Shown here in pieces: positions 50,128 to 59,126 of a stretch of DNA of 64,000 bases (position 1 is the first letter of the stretch; every line of letters starts with the position of its first letter). The DNA lies in assembly GCA_018398815.1 (NCBI GenBank), contig CM031600.1, forward strand, positions 47,614,792 to 47,678,791, written 5' to 3'. Position numbers and translations under genes: made by a program. The notes under the pieces are model-generated. The model was not told where the DNA came from. It ran no database searches and saw nothing but the letters and a program-made list of their open reading frames with translations. This DNA comes from Conus ventricosus. Taxonomy: Eukaryota > Mollusca > Gastropoda > Neogastropoda > Conidae.

Positions 50128-53100
50128 ATGGATAAATTATATGAAGGACCAGACGAATTTTTTGAAGCAATGCAAGAAAATTTATCAAGAGCACTGAATG
50201 ATATTGATTTAGAAGTCATTAATCCAGCAAGCGTACGGGCAAGTGTTGCTCATGCTATTTCTCATAGTTCCAAGTAAACTAACAATAGATCGCCAGTTAA
50301 AGTAATGTTAGCTGTTTTAATCGACTATGTAACAATAAATGAAGAAAATCTAGAAGTCTGGGTCTCAACTAAACAACAGGTTATTCTTTCTCGCAATGAC
50401 TTAACTCCCGGTTGGGCAGACCAACTGCTTACACAGTTTGATGTGGCCGCTGAAGAAGCCAAAATGAGAGGCTCTGGTTGGTCAGAGGGCGAAAGTCTTA
50501 GAGATCAGATTAAAACGTTAGTATGCACGATTGTAGGCAAGGCTTACATTCACTACCTCCAGCATTAGTTGCAAAAAAGCAGTTCTAAACATAAAGAATA
50601 CAGACAACAAATGTTTTATGTGGTGTGTTCTTGCAAGGCTGCATCACGTCCGCAAAAACGCAGAGAGAGTGTCTAACTATCACCTTACATCAATGATCTT
50701 AACTTTAGTGGAATATCCTTTCCGTTAGCGTGGATTCCATTGATCAGTTTGAAGAACAAAACAACCCAATAACTGTTAATGTCTACACATGGGATGAGGA
50801 AACAAATCTACAACCTATTAAAGTGTCCAAGAACAGTCCACGATTGGCGAAACCAGACAAAATCATGTTGACTTACTACTGATGCTTTCACCAACAGGGC
50901 TACCGCATTACACATTGATACGCACAATGAGTAGAACAAACAAGAATTCTGCAGAAAATGTTTAACAAGAATTCCATCTGCTCAAGCCGCAAGCGAACAT
51001 AAGAAACATTGTATCGGCCAGTTGACTGTAATACAGAACTAATTACACCCCACCCGGATCTAAAGTTAGTTTTAAGAACTGGAAAAAACTGCAAAATTCT
51101 CCATTGTTGTTTACGCAGACTTCGAGTCGCTTATTGTTCCTTATGAAGGGCCGGCGCCACAAAAACTTCGAAAAACAGTCTTAATGAGTAATCATCAGAT
51201 TTGTTCATTTGCCTTCATTGTTGTCAGGTCGGATGGCATCATTCAACGCCAGAATTATACAGAGGACCAAATGCGGCTAGAAGATTTTACAGCGCATGCA
51301 GCAAGTGCGCAATGACTGTTCTAATAATCTGAATTTATCTGAATCATAATGACGCCTGAAGACCAAGAACAGTATGACTCAGCCACACATTGTTGGATTT
51401 GCGGTTTTAGAACCCAGTGAAGAAGCAACAAATCCGACAGTAAGAGACCATGATCACATTAGTGGAAAGTTCAGAGGAGCAGCGCACAACAAACTGCAAT
51501 CTTCAACTAAAGTTTGAACCAAAGACATGGAAGCTGCCTGTATTCTTTCACAACTTGCGAGGTTATGACTCTCATCTTATAATGAAGCAGTAGACGATGC
51601 TTTTAGGGTGTCATGCATTGCACAGTCATCAGAAAAGTACATGTGTTTCACTTTAAATACATGTCTTTTTATGACTCTATGCAGCACATGATGGGTTCAT
51701 TAGAGTCACTAGCTATGTCCTTAAAGTCCTGCCCAATAACGGAAGATATTTTGACCCAACGCTTGTTAGAAAGGCGTTTACCTTATGATACATGAACAGT
51801 TGGGAAAGGTTTGACGAAGATACACTTCCGCCTAAAGGCGCGTTCTTTTCTAGTCTTAGAGGAAAGGACATCAGTGATTCTGATTACCAACATGCTCAAG
51901 ATGCGTGGCAAAAGTTAGATTGTAAAACGATGGGAGACTATCATGACTCCTACTTGATGGCTGATGTATGTTTGTTGGCGGACGTTTTTGAAAATTATAG
52001 AAAGACCTGCATGAAACATTATAGCCTGGATCCCGCGCATTACATTTCTGCGCCCGGGATGAGTTGGGATGCTTTCTTAAAGTTTACTGGAGTACAGATT
52101 GATTTATTGTCTGACCTACCAATGATACAGATGATTGAAAACGGATTGCGTGGAGGAATTAGTATGGCGTCGCATCATTACTGTAAAGCAAACAACAAAT
52201 ACTTGGACGACTATGATCCGAGTAAAAGGTCTAACTATCTCATGTATTTAGATGCAAACAATCTGTATGGATGGGCAATGGCGCAATCACTTCCATTACG
52301 CAACTTTAAAATGTACACAGAAGACAATCCGAAAAATATTCAAAAAGCATTAAAGTGGTTGAGCAGTTTAACACCGGGTCAACAGCGTGGATACATTCTA
52401 GAAGTTGACTTAGAATATCCTCATGAACTCCATGACCTGCATAATGACTATCCATTAGCAGCAGAAAGCCTAAAGATGAATCCAAGAGAGCCGCCTAAAC
52501 TTGTGCCTAATCTTCGGGGCAAAAAAATTATGTCTGTCATTACAGACTTCTGCAATTTTATTTAAGACATGGGTTGAAGTTGACAGCAGTTCATGTATAA
52601 TTGCTTTTGATCAAGAACAGTTCATGAAACCATACATCATGAAGAACACTGATCTCAGAACTAAATCCACAGATGCTTCAGAAAAAGACTTTTTCAAGTT
52701 GATGAACAACAGCTGTTTTGGAAAGACTATGGAGAATCCGCACAAGCGCAAAGATGTTAGATTGGTCACCAAAGAGAACGAAGCAATTAAGCTGACTTCA
52801 AAACCTAATTATCAGGACTTCAGAAGATTTCATGATCAGCTTTTTAGCATAACGATGAAAAAAAAGAAAGTCAAATTAGACAAGCCCGTATTTATTGGGT
52901 TTACCGTTTTAGAATTATCAAAGCTTTTGATGTTAGAATTTCTTTATGACTACTTTAAACCCTTGTATCCAGAGTCCAGAGTACTTTACACAGATACAGA
53001 TAGTTTTGTTATAGATATCCCTACTGAAGACATCTATAAAGACATGGAAATCGAAGTGGCTAAAGGACATGCAGGATGGTATGATACATCCGATTACCCT

Positions 53101-53568
53101 AAAGATTCACCTTTGCATTCAATTACTAATAAGAAGGTTTTAGGAAAGATGAAGGATGAATTATCCGGAGGGGTGATTAAGGAGTTTATTGGTTTAAGAT
53201 CGAAAATGTACAGTATTTCAAGCCAGGAGAAAACCATTAAGAAAGCAAAAGGAATATCTCGCAGTGTTGTGCAGTCAAACATATCACATGACAACTACAA
53301 AGAAGCATTGTTTGACAATAAGACTTTTCATCATGACAACGTAAAACTGCGATCTAATCTACATGAGATCAACACAACGGTTGTAACAAAGAAGTCATTA
53401 GATAGAACAAACACAAAACGTGTGTTTGTTAATCCAGAGTTTTCATATGCAATAGGGCACTGGAGGACGCATAAACAGGGGGGTTTATATTTTTCATCAA
53501 CTTTATTATATATAAGATCAATCATAGCTTCATCCAATTCATTTAAATCTTTTCTCATGTTTGCTTGA
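50128..53568 (+). pseudogene. Protein-primed family-B DNA polymerase (pPolB), many frame breaks
   Basis: It replicates the element using a protein primer. Exonuclease motif I (YADFES, 51112-51129) and motif II (HNLRGYDSHL, about 51550-51580) are visible, with a HDHISGKF zinc-site-like stretch near 51450. The polymerase part shows motif A as YLDANNLYGWAM (about 52245-52280), motif B as NNSCFGKTMEN (about 52704-52736) and motif C as YTDTDS (52987-53004). This spacing is that of Polinton pPolB. Frames break near 50275, repeatedly between 50570 and 51600, near 51795 and near 52560. The C-terminal half (52501-53568) is the longest intact piece. The true end may be near 53474, just after GHWRT. About 1,100 codons is normal. 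Confidence 0.85.
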
Positions 53569-53781
53569 TGCGTTCGAATTTTTTTTTTTATTTCAAGATA
53601 TTCTTTTTCTCCAATTTGGGGTTTGAGTTGTAGGTGATCTGGATGGTTTAGCATGCATTGATTAATCCTCAAAAATGTTCCCCTAATAGCATTACACGCA
53701 TTCAAATGATTCCCGTATCATTTTCAAGGTCTCTTCCTTTACCATTCTTGTTTCGTTCTGCACTTCGTCCTGAGCTTCCAT
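53331..53781 (-). pseudogene. Small coiled-coil protein overlapping the polymerase 3' end
   Basis: A minus-strand reading starts MEAQDEVQNETRMVKEE at 53781 and breaks near 53705. It then continues through a charged helical stretch (GEKEYLEIKKKIRTHQ, MRKDLNELDEAMIDL). Below about 53475 the open frame runs antisense through polymerase codons and is probably not protein. It lies 26 bp downstream of the integrase, on the same strand. A helical protein of about 100 residues is plausible, but I recognise no family. Confidence 0.4.
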
Positions 53782-53806
53782 TTTAACTCAAATATATTTA
53801 CGTAAA

Positions 53807-54736
53807 TTAATTAAGCGGAACTGTGTCTGGTGGGATTATCTGCAGTTCTTCCTTCACAAAAGATCTTTGAGGAGCTGGTTGTTTTGTTGTGTCAGTTTCT
53901 CGTAAATAATACACGGGCGGATTTCATTTTTACAATTCTTTTTATTTCATATGGATCAACACTCCAAACTGGATCTGTTGCCCTGATGCGAGTGTCCCCT
54001 TCTGTCTTCCCCGGTAAATAAGTACCTTACTTTAACCAAATGGTAATAGTTTGCTGGTTGTGCCGGAGTCTTCAGCAACATTTATTGTTTTTCTTTTGAT
54101 TGCTTGTACTGGTTTTAGCCCTTTAAAATTCTTCATTATTCATTGCGCGTAGAACTGGGCAGTTTAAACCATTCTGTGTTGCGAGAATGTCAATCAGCTC
54201 TCTATGATACTGGTAAGAAAAAGTCTTTCAGCTAACTGTTTGTTAAAGTTTTCAACTAAAGCCTGTGATCTGTGAACTCTGGAATGCCTCTTTAATGGTA
54301 ACTCTATGTTCAACAATAATTGATTCACTTGGCCTTTAAATTCTTTTCCGTCATCGACTTGAATCATGCGAGGATAAGTTAAGGGACCTCGCTGGTATAT
54401 CAGTTGTATGGCAACAGCAACGCAGAAGCACTCTTTTGTGTTATGGTTCTGCATCTTTGTATCTTGAAGCTATGTCAATGACTGTGAGTGCGTACTTAAA
54501 TCTTTTTCGTCTAATGTGTCATGGGGTAAATATGAAGGTCCATTTGATGGGTGTCGTTCGGTATGTATGAAAAGTGTGTCTTTGTATTCGTCTAGGGCAG
54601 GTAAATAAATTTGCCAATCGCTTGTTTAGATAACCATTCCTTTGCTGTTTGTTCACTGACTCCCGCGTTGGCTTAGCTTTTTTATTGCCGTGATTCCCTT
54701 CCAATATCCTTTTGGCGAATAATAGATTTTGTTCAT
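53807..54736 (-). pseudogene. Retroviral-type (rve/DDE) integrase, frame-broken
   Basis: Catalyses insertion of the element DNA. On the minus strand, from 54736, there is an N-terminal helix-turn-helix-like region. The core follows, with a first catalytic Asp in ALTVIDIA (about 54475-54500), the second in MIQVDDGKEF (about 54355) and the Glu in SQALVENFN (about 54265). The C-terminal part retains WSVDPYEIK and PQRSFVKEEL, typical of Polinton/adintovirus integrases, ending at 53807. Breaks occur near 54690, 54590-54450, 54200 and within 54180-53880. All three acidic residues are visible, so loss of function here is due to frame breaks. A second copy lies at 62806-63757. Confidence 0.85.
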
Positions 54737-54742
54737 TTTTAT

Positions 54743-55147
54743 TCAGCCAATATTATGTGCAACAAAATACACAATGGTCATACCAAAGACAATAAACACG
54801 ATTTCTTGCATCTTTTGTTTTTCTGATGGTTGATAAAATCACTGAATTTTGGTGGGGGCAATGTTTCGATGGTTTGCCCTGTTACAAGATATATTCTTTT
54901 ATTGCCTGGTCAACATCTTTAAATGTGTAAGCTGCATGCCCTGTTTTTTCAGTGTGTCGTAATAAAATCTAACTGCTCAATTCTCTGCTTTTCATAGCGA
55001 TCTTGTGCTGCGGCTAGTTGCTCCACAGCTTTGTTATGTCTTTTTCTCTCGCCGTCGTCCCGTAGTTTACTAAATGCGTAATTACTTCCGCTAAAAGCAA
55101 GCGCATTCACCACAGCGCCCACCTATCATCATTACGAGTGAAGCCAT
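54743..55147 (-). pseudogene. Small element protein with C-terminal membrane helix, frame-broken
   Basis: Begins MASLVMMIGG at 55147 on the minus strand. Later segments give a hydrophobic N-terminus, a charged helical middle (EQLAAAQDRYEKQRIEQLDF) and a final hydrophobic helix (EIVFIVFGMTIVYFVAH) ending at 54743, 7 bp before the integrase start. Breaks occur near 55115, 54965 and 54890. It has the size and layout of an uncharacterised gene I associate with integrase-proximal positions in invertebrate Polinton-like elements. Its role is unknown; two hydrophobic ends suggest a membrane protein. Confidence 0.5.
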
Positions 55148-55169
55148 TTTTTATAAATGTATTTTTTAT

Positions 55170-55398
55170 TTACATATTTATACTGTCTGGAATTATTCCT
55201 TGCTTGACTAGAAAATTTTTCGTGGCAAACGAAGCTGCAATGATAGCAATCAGCTTCGCGAATCCTCAAAGTCTAGTTTGCCAAGATCTGCTGGTTTAAT
55301 TCTTAACAAGCTTTTACAAGCATTGAGTATCCTACACTTAGGCCTCCAATAACAGCAGAATGGTATACAAGGTTGGCAACAGTTTTTTCGGCACTCAT
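55170..55398 (-). pseudogene. Small two-helix membrane protein, frame-broken
   Basis: Starts MSAEKTVANLVYHSAVIGGL at 55398 and breaks near 55295 and 55255. It ends at 55170 after a second hydrophobic stretch (LIAIIAASFATKNFLVKQG). About 76 codons would be coded. It shares strand and close spacing with the preceding small membrane protein gene and diverges from the gene at 55431. The function is unknown. Confidence 0.5.
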
Positions 55399-55430
55399 TT
55401 TTAAAATAAAATAATTATAATTATAAAAAC

Positions 55431-55868
55431 ATGAACACCGATGATCTATTAAACCTTCCTGAACTTATGATTACAAATGACCAGGTTGATGAGCAAGCTA
55501 TTATGCCCAAAAAGGAGAGGCTGTATTCTTTGGCAGCATGTGGAAAAACAAAACAGTTCCTCGGAAATGAATTCAGCATAGAACAGATTCAACAGATGTC
55601 GCCACAAGACATTATAAAGTATCATAACAGGTATGAAGCGCAACTTGGATCAAGAATGGTAAAAAGTGTAGGACAAACGGTTCTTAGTTTGTACACTAAA
55701 CTAGTCAGTAGATTTGCTCCCATTGATTCTGAACAAGATCTTACGTATGATTTAACGCAAGATCCAGTTTTAACAAAGTCATTAGAGTCTCTAAGCTGTG
55801 ATTTATATTACAGATTTGGAACATTGTTATCGCCATTAATCATGGGATTAATTACTTTAATCATATAG
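55431..55868 (+). CDS. Element protein with C-terminal hydrophobic anchor, intact
   Basis: 145-residue intact frame starting MNTDDLLNLPELMITNDQ. An acidic, helical body (including SIEQIQQMSPQDIIKYHNRY) ends in a hydrophobic tail (FGTLLSPLIMGLITLII), which suggests a tail-anchored membrane or virion protein. It starts 33 bp from the divergent small membrane gene and is followed by two more small plus-strand genes. I recognise no enzymatic motif. The function is unknown. Confidence 0.65.
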   Translation: MNTDDLLNLPELMITNDQVDEQAIMPKKERLYSLAACGKTKQFLGNEFSIEQIQQMSPQDIIKYHNRYEAQLGSRMVKSVGQTVLSLYTKLVSRFAPIDSEQDLTYDLTQDPVLTKSLESLSCDLYYRFGTLLSPLIMGLITLII

Positions 55869-55886
55869 ATTTTATTTCCCTTAAAA

Positions 55887-55994
55887 ATGACCGAGCCAGA
55901 AAATCAGCAGAATCAGAAAACACTGAATCAGGTGGAGAAAGTAACCAAGCCAGAAAATTCATCAGAAAACACTGAACCAGGTGGAGACCAGTGA
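55887..55994 (+). CDS. Short acidic Gln/Glu/Pro-rich peptide
   Basis: 35-codon frame starting MTEPENQQNQKTLNQVEK. An internal near-repeat (TEPENQQN / TKPENSSENTEP) suggests a low-complexity linker. A frame change soon after 55994 may join it to the membrane protein at 56091-56381, making one gene with a flexible N-terminus. It is uncertain as an independent gene. Confidence 0.35.
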   Translation: MTEPENQQNQKTLNQVEKVTKPENSSENTEPGGDQ

Positions 55995-56090
55995 AAAGCA
56001 TCCTCATCCTGGGCGTGTTAAAGCAGAAAAAAATTAGCAGAGTGGAACAGACAAAAAAAATTAATGTTACAATCACAGATATAAACTCAT

Positions 56091-56381
56091 AATGAAAACA
56101 TAACACCACCAACGCCAGAACAAGTTGATTCAATGCCAGCTATAAAAACTCCATGTGATTCAAGGGCACCAAAGTCTTCATGGAATATTGAACTTGGGGC
56201 TGTTGTCATTTTTGGCGCCCTTGCTGCTGCTGGGGGCGGTTATTACTGTTATAAAATATATAAACAACGCTGGCAAAAACCAAAGAAGTTAAAACAACCT
56301 GAACCACTAAATACAGAAGACAAAAGCAAGCCAAAACCGCCAATAACAAAACATCATTTTGATCCATTTATAATGCAATAA
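56091..56381 (+). CDS. Single-pass membrane protein with basic tail
   Basis: The first ATG in frame is at 56133 (82 residues), but the frame is open from 56085 with a PPTPEQVD lead-in, so the true start may be upstream. A hydrophobic helix (IELGAVVIFGALAAAGGGYY) is followed by a Lys/Pro-rich tail ending FDPFIMQ. This topology suggests a small membrane or virion protein. It is the penultimate gene of the element. No family was recognised. Confidence 0.5.
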   Translation, partial: NENITPPTPEQVDSMPAIKTPCDSRAPKSSWNIELGAVVIFGALAAAGGGYYCYKIYKQRWQKPKKLKQPEPLNTEDKSKPKPPITKHHFDPFIMQ

Positions 56382-56412
56382 TATTTTAAAAATATTTTGA
56401 TAAAAATAGATC

Positions 56413-56618
56413 ATGGCGTATTATAAAATGATGAAGTCAATAAATAAAGACAGGAGTCTATAAAAGACATTTCCATAGACCTGAATTGTAATCAATGCGG
56501 TTGCTTAGGATGTAAGAACTTCATTAAGATCTATGCTGACCGATTACACGCAGAGGACGCTGAGCAAGACATCCTCAACGATGACGCGTTTTTTGAGGCG
56601 TGTGTGGTACTATATTAG
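56413..56618 (+). pseudogene. Small cysteine-rich protein (CxxCxCxxC), one frame break
   Basis: Starts MAYYKMMKSINKDRS at 56413; a break near 56455-56465 shifts the frame. The remainder, 56466-56618, contains CNQCGCLGC, followed by an acidic helix (HAEDAEQDILNDDAFFEA). The tight Cys spacing suggests metal binding or disulphide bonding. It is the last recognisable gene at the right end of the element. The function is unknown. Confidence 0.45.
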
Positions 56619-56639
56619 ACATCTGCTGTTTAAGACAAA

Positions 56640-57105
56640 ACATAGATTGTATTTTTTTTTGATAATTATAAGATAACTTGAATAAGAACTTGGTTGTACT
56701 TAGAGGATGACTTAGTTATGATCTTAGGTTAACTTGGGTAAGAACTTGAGGATGACTTGAGGACAACTTGAATAAGAACTTAAAAGTGACTTGGGGTGAC
56801 TTGGGGATGACTTAAGTAAGAACTTGTGGATGACTTGAGGATGACTTGAGGATGACTTGAGGACAACTTGAGTAGAACTTAGAGTGACTTGGGGTGTCTT
56901 GAGTTAAGAACTTGTGGATGACTTGAGTGTGCGTGCGTAGGGTGGGGGTGGGGGTGGGGGTCGTGCGTGCGTGGGGTGGGGGTGGGGGTGGGGGGTCGTG
57001 CGTGCGTGGGGTGGGGGTGGGGGTGGGGGGACGTGCGTGCGTGGGGTGGGGGTGGGGGACGTGCGTGCGTGGGGTGGGACAAAACACACACACACACACA
57101 CAAAC
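56640..57105. repeat. Degenerate GATGACTTGAGG repeat, GGGGTG minisatellite and CA tract
   Basis: 56660-56930 is built from irregular copies of GATGACTTGAG(G/T) and AATAAGAACTTG. 56930-57075 is a minisatellite of about 35-45 bp units (GTGCGTGCGTGGGGTGGGGG). A (CA)n run lies at 57084-57102. Frames over this region are compositional. It separates the element's last gene from host-like sequence. Confidence 0.85.
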
Positions 57106-57154
57106 AAACAACAAACACGATGCAGGACGTTGAAGCAGGTTTTCAGGAGAAATG

Positions 57155-57450
57155 TTTGCCAAGCGGTTACGCGTAACCGTTACTATTTTTAGAAGCCCGT
57201 CATACTATCGTCAGTAGTCCAAACCCCACCACGCAGGCCTGCACGCTGTTAGGTTGTCCCTGTGGCCTCAACAGCCTAGCCTTCGCTGCTAGCCAGGCGG
57301 TTACGCGTAACCGTTACTATTTTTAGAAGCCCGTCACAGTAGTTCAGAAAACTTGACAGACAGGTGGTTATATATAGCTGTTTCTGTTTTAGAACCGCGT
57401 CATTCCAATCGTCAGTAGTTCACAAAACTTGTCAGCATTAACCGTTACTT
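57155..57450. repeat. Direct repeat containing palindrome CGGTTACGCGTAACCG
   Basis: A 16-bp perfect palindrome CGGTTACGCGTAACCG, followed by TTACTATTTTTAGAAGCCCG, occurs near 57165 and again near 57299. A third, diverged version is near 57365-57400. The repeat lies outside the element's gene block. Confidence 0.75.
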
Positions 57451-57924
57451 TATTGGGAAGCTTGGAGCTGATCTGTTTTTGGTAGTGTAAGAGGGCGTGA
57501 CCAATACTCCTTAAATTCAGGGACTTGCAACATGGAAGTAATCTGTTTTAACTTGCCAAAAATATACCTCATGGGAAGACCGACAGTGAAAAACTGTGGA
57601 TATCCAAAAAGGATCTTTGCAATAGCGCGCAATTTGCGCGCATGATCATCAGAATAATCACATTTCTCTTTCAGCCATTGTGCCCAGTTTTGAGCAATCC
57701 TACCTTCTTTCCTTTGCTCATCAAACCATTTTTTGCACAGGATTAAAAAGTTCCCAAACTGGATGTAAATCATCATCGTTTGGGCATCCTGTTTCTTTAC
57801 ATTTTTAACTCCTTTTTGCAACCTTGCCACAATTTCATTTTCATCTGCTGTTTGTGAAAAAAGGTTATCCGAAAACGCTTCACTTCTCTCGCAGAAAAAG
57901 CACCGTCTTCACACCACCACAGCA
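57450..57924 (-). CDS. Unassigned ORF with a helical, DNA-binding-like segment
   Basis: The minus-strand frame is open from about 57924 to a stop at 57450. There is no ATG in the first part, so it may be an exon or begin at a non-ATG position. The central stretch reads WAQWLKEKCDYSDDHARKLR, then KLKQITSML. It resembles the 'W-x-x-WL-x(n)-S-x-R-x-A-R-x-L-R' helices of DUF3102-like or KilA/ParB-like accessory proteins, and of uncharacterised invertebrate mobile-element ORFs. That is resemblance by eye, not identification. It sits between the two copies of the Polinton segment and so belongs to the duplicated 9-kb unit or its spacer. Confidence 0.4.
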
Positions 57925-58371
57925 CTCGGAGAAATGAACAACAAGTGCTGGGCGGAAATGTCGTCACTACTAATCAGCTGATTCTATCTAGTCTTGTGAT
58001 TGGGGGAAGGTAAGAAACATGTTTTGATATGTTTTATGAAAGGCGGGAATGACTGAGCAAGATCCTTTCAGCCACTTATAGAAATCTCGCTATTCAGAAC
58101 TGCAGGCAATAGAAATCGATCGCTATTCATAACTGCTGACTGGCTTTACAAATCCAACGGTGCACGAGTGGAGACCGCTAGCTTTGCTCTGAATGCTTCT
58201 ATTGAAATCTCTGGGGAGTGCCGCGCTTCACTGCATGCCTTTAAAAAACAACCTGCATAAGCCAATCTCTCTCACCTGCAGTGTGTATGTGTGGATTTAT
58301 GTCAAATATATTCGTTTTAAGATTTAGAGAATAGTTAAAGACTGTAGTTTTATTTCACATGAAAGACAGAG
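57925..58371. other. Spacer before the second Polinton segment; no gene recognised
   Basis: Unique-looking sequence with no supported gene. Homology to the MSVQ gene region begins around 58372 and is unmistakable from about 58430. Confidence 0.5.
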
Positions 58372-59076
58372 ATGTTTTTTTTTTCCGCATTTTAAAAAAA
58401 TCCAAAGTTTATTACAAGCTGCCGAGTGCCGAGAGAAGAGTAGCCCCGGCATAAAAACCTTCGATTAAAAAAACTTTCAAAAATGCAACAAAAAATAGAG
58501 CAGGACCTTTAAAAATTTACAAAAAAACCCAAACGAAGGTATTCTGCTCCCTTTAATGCTGTTACATATGTTAATACTGGAGCATCGACTATAAGCGCTG
58601 CATCAGCAGGAACGAGTGTTGGGTCTCTTAGCAACGGGCATAGGCGCACCCGCAGTTTTTACCTCTAGGCGGTTTGTCTTTACTCTTGGCCTGTGTTCAT
58701 TAGCTGTAGGTGCAGCTAGCAAAAAAATAAAAAATAAACTCCAAAAGCACACAGCTATATTTCAACTGATAACAGCTAAACTTAGTTCCTTCAAGCTGAT
58801 TATAAATAAAAGCGCTGCTGACTAAAAACATCAGGATGAAGAATTTAGTCGTTTACAGGCCGATTTTGATGACTACAAAAGACAAAAGTTTGATCTTCAA
58901 AGAAAGGCGAGGACAAGTTTTTCTCAACAGCCGACCCCGAGCAGTAAAAAGGAATGCTTAAAAAAAGTAAACGAAACATTAAACTCTGTTCTAAACAGCT
59001 TACATTAACAACGCCAAAGGGTTTTTATACTTTATTTTATGGGGCCCAAAGCACAAAAAGACCGCGATATTGATTA
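58372..59076 (+). pseudogene. Second copy of the Gly/Ala-rich membrane protein gene
   Basis: Matches 49384-50075 throughout, with breaks near 58395, 58440-58540, 58620, 58655, 58830 and 58985. The longest clean stretch, 58616-58825, covers the hydrophobic region. The first 50 bp align poorly and hold T- and A-runs. Not translatable as written. Confidence 0.8.
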
Positions 59077-59126
59077 ATTATTTTTTTTAATTTAATAAAT
59101 ATTTTGAGTTAGAAAAGAAACTCAAC

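Larger units (their letters stand above)
43464..56630. mobile_element. Polinton/Maverick-like virus-related element, copy 1
   Basis: Within 13.2 kb are a packaging ATPase, a probable double-jelly-roll major capsid protein, a probable minor capsid protein, several membrane or coiled-coil proteins, a protein-primed PolB and a retroviral-type integrase. This combination defines Polintons (Mavericks) and their adintovirus relatives. Genes run on both strands: ATPase, orphan and minor capsid leftward; membrane protein, MCP and PolB rightward; integrase leftward; small genes rightward. No long TIRs or 6-bp target duplication were found, and no adenovirus-type protease. Many genes carry frame breaks, so the copy as read is not functional. 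The end points are the outermost recognisable genes. Confidence 0.85.

Noticed and set aside
53331..53470. Antisense frame continuing through the polymerase 3' end
   Set aside because: It mirrors conserved polymerase codons; the portion below about 53475 is most likely a shadow.
43464..56630. Classification as a retrovirus or LTR element because of the integrase
   Set aside because: No reverse transcriptase, gag or LTRs occur in this block; PolB, packaging ATPase and capsid-like genes indicate a Polinton-type DNA element.
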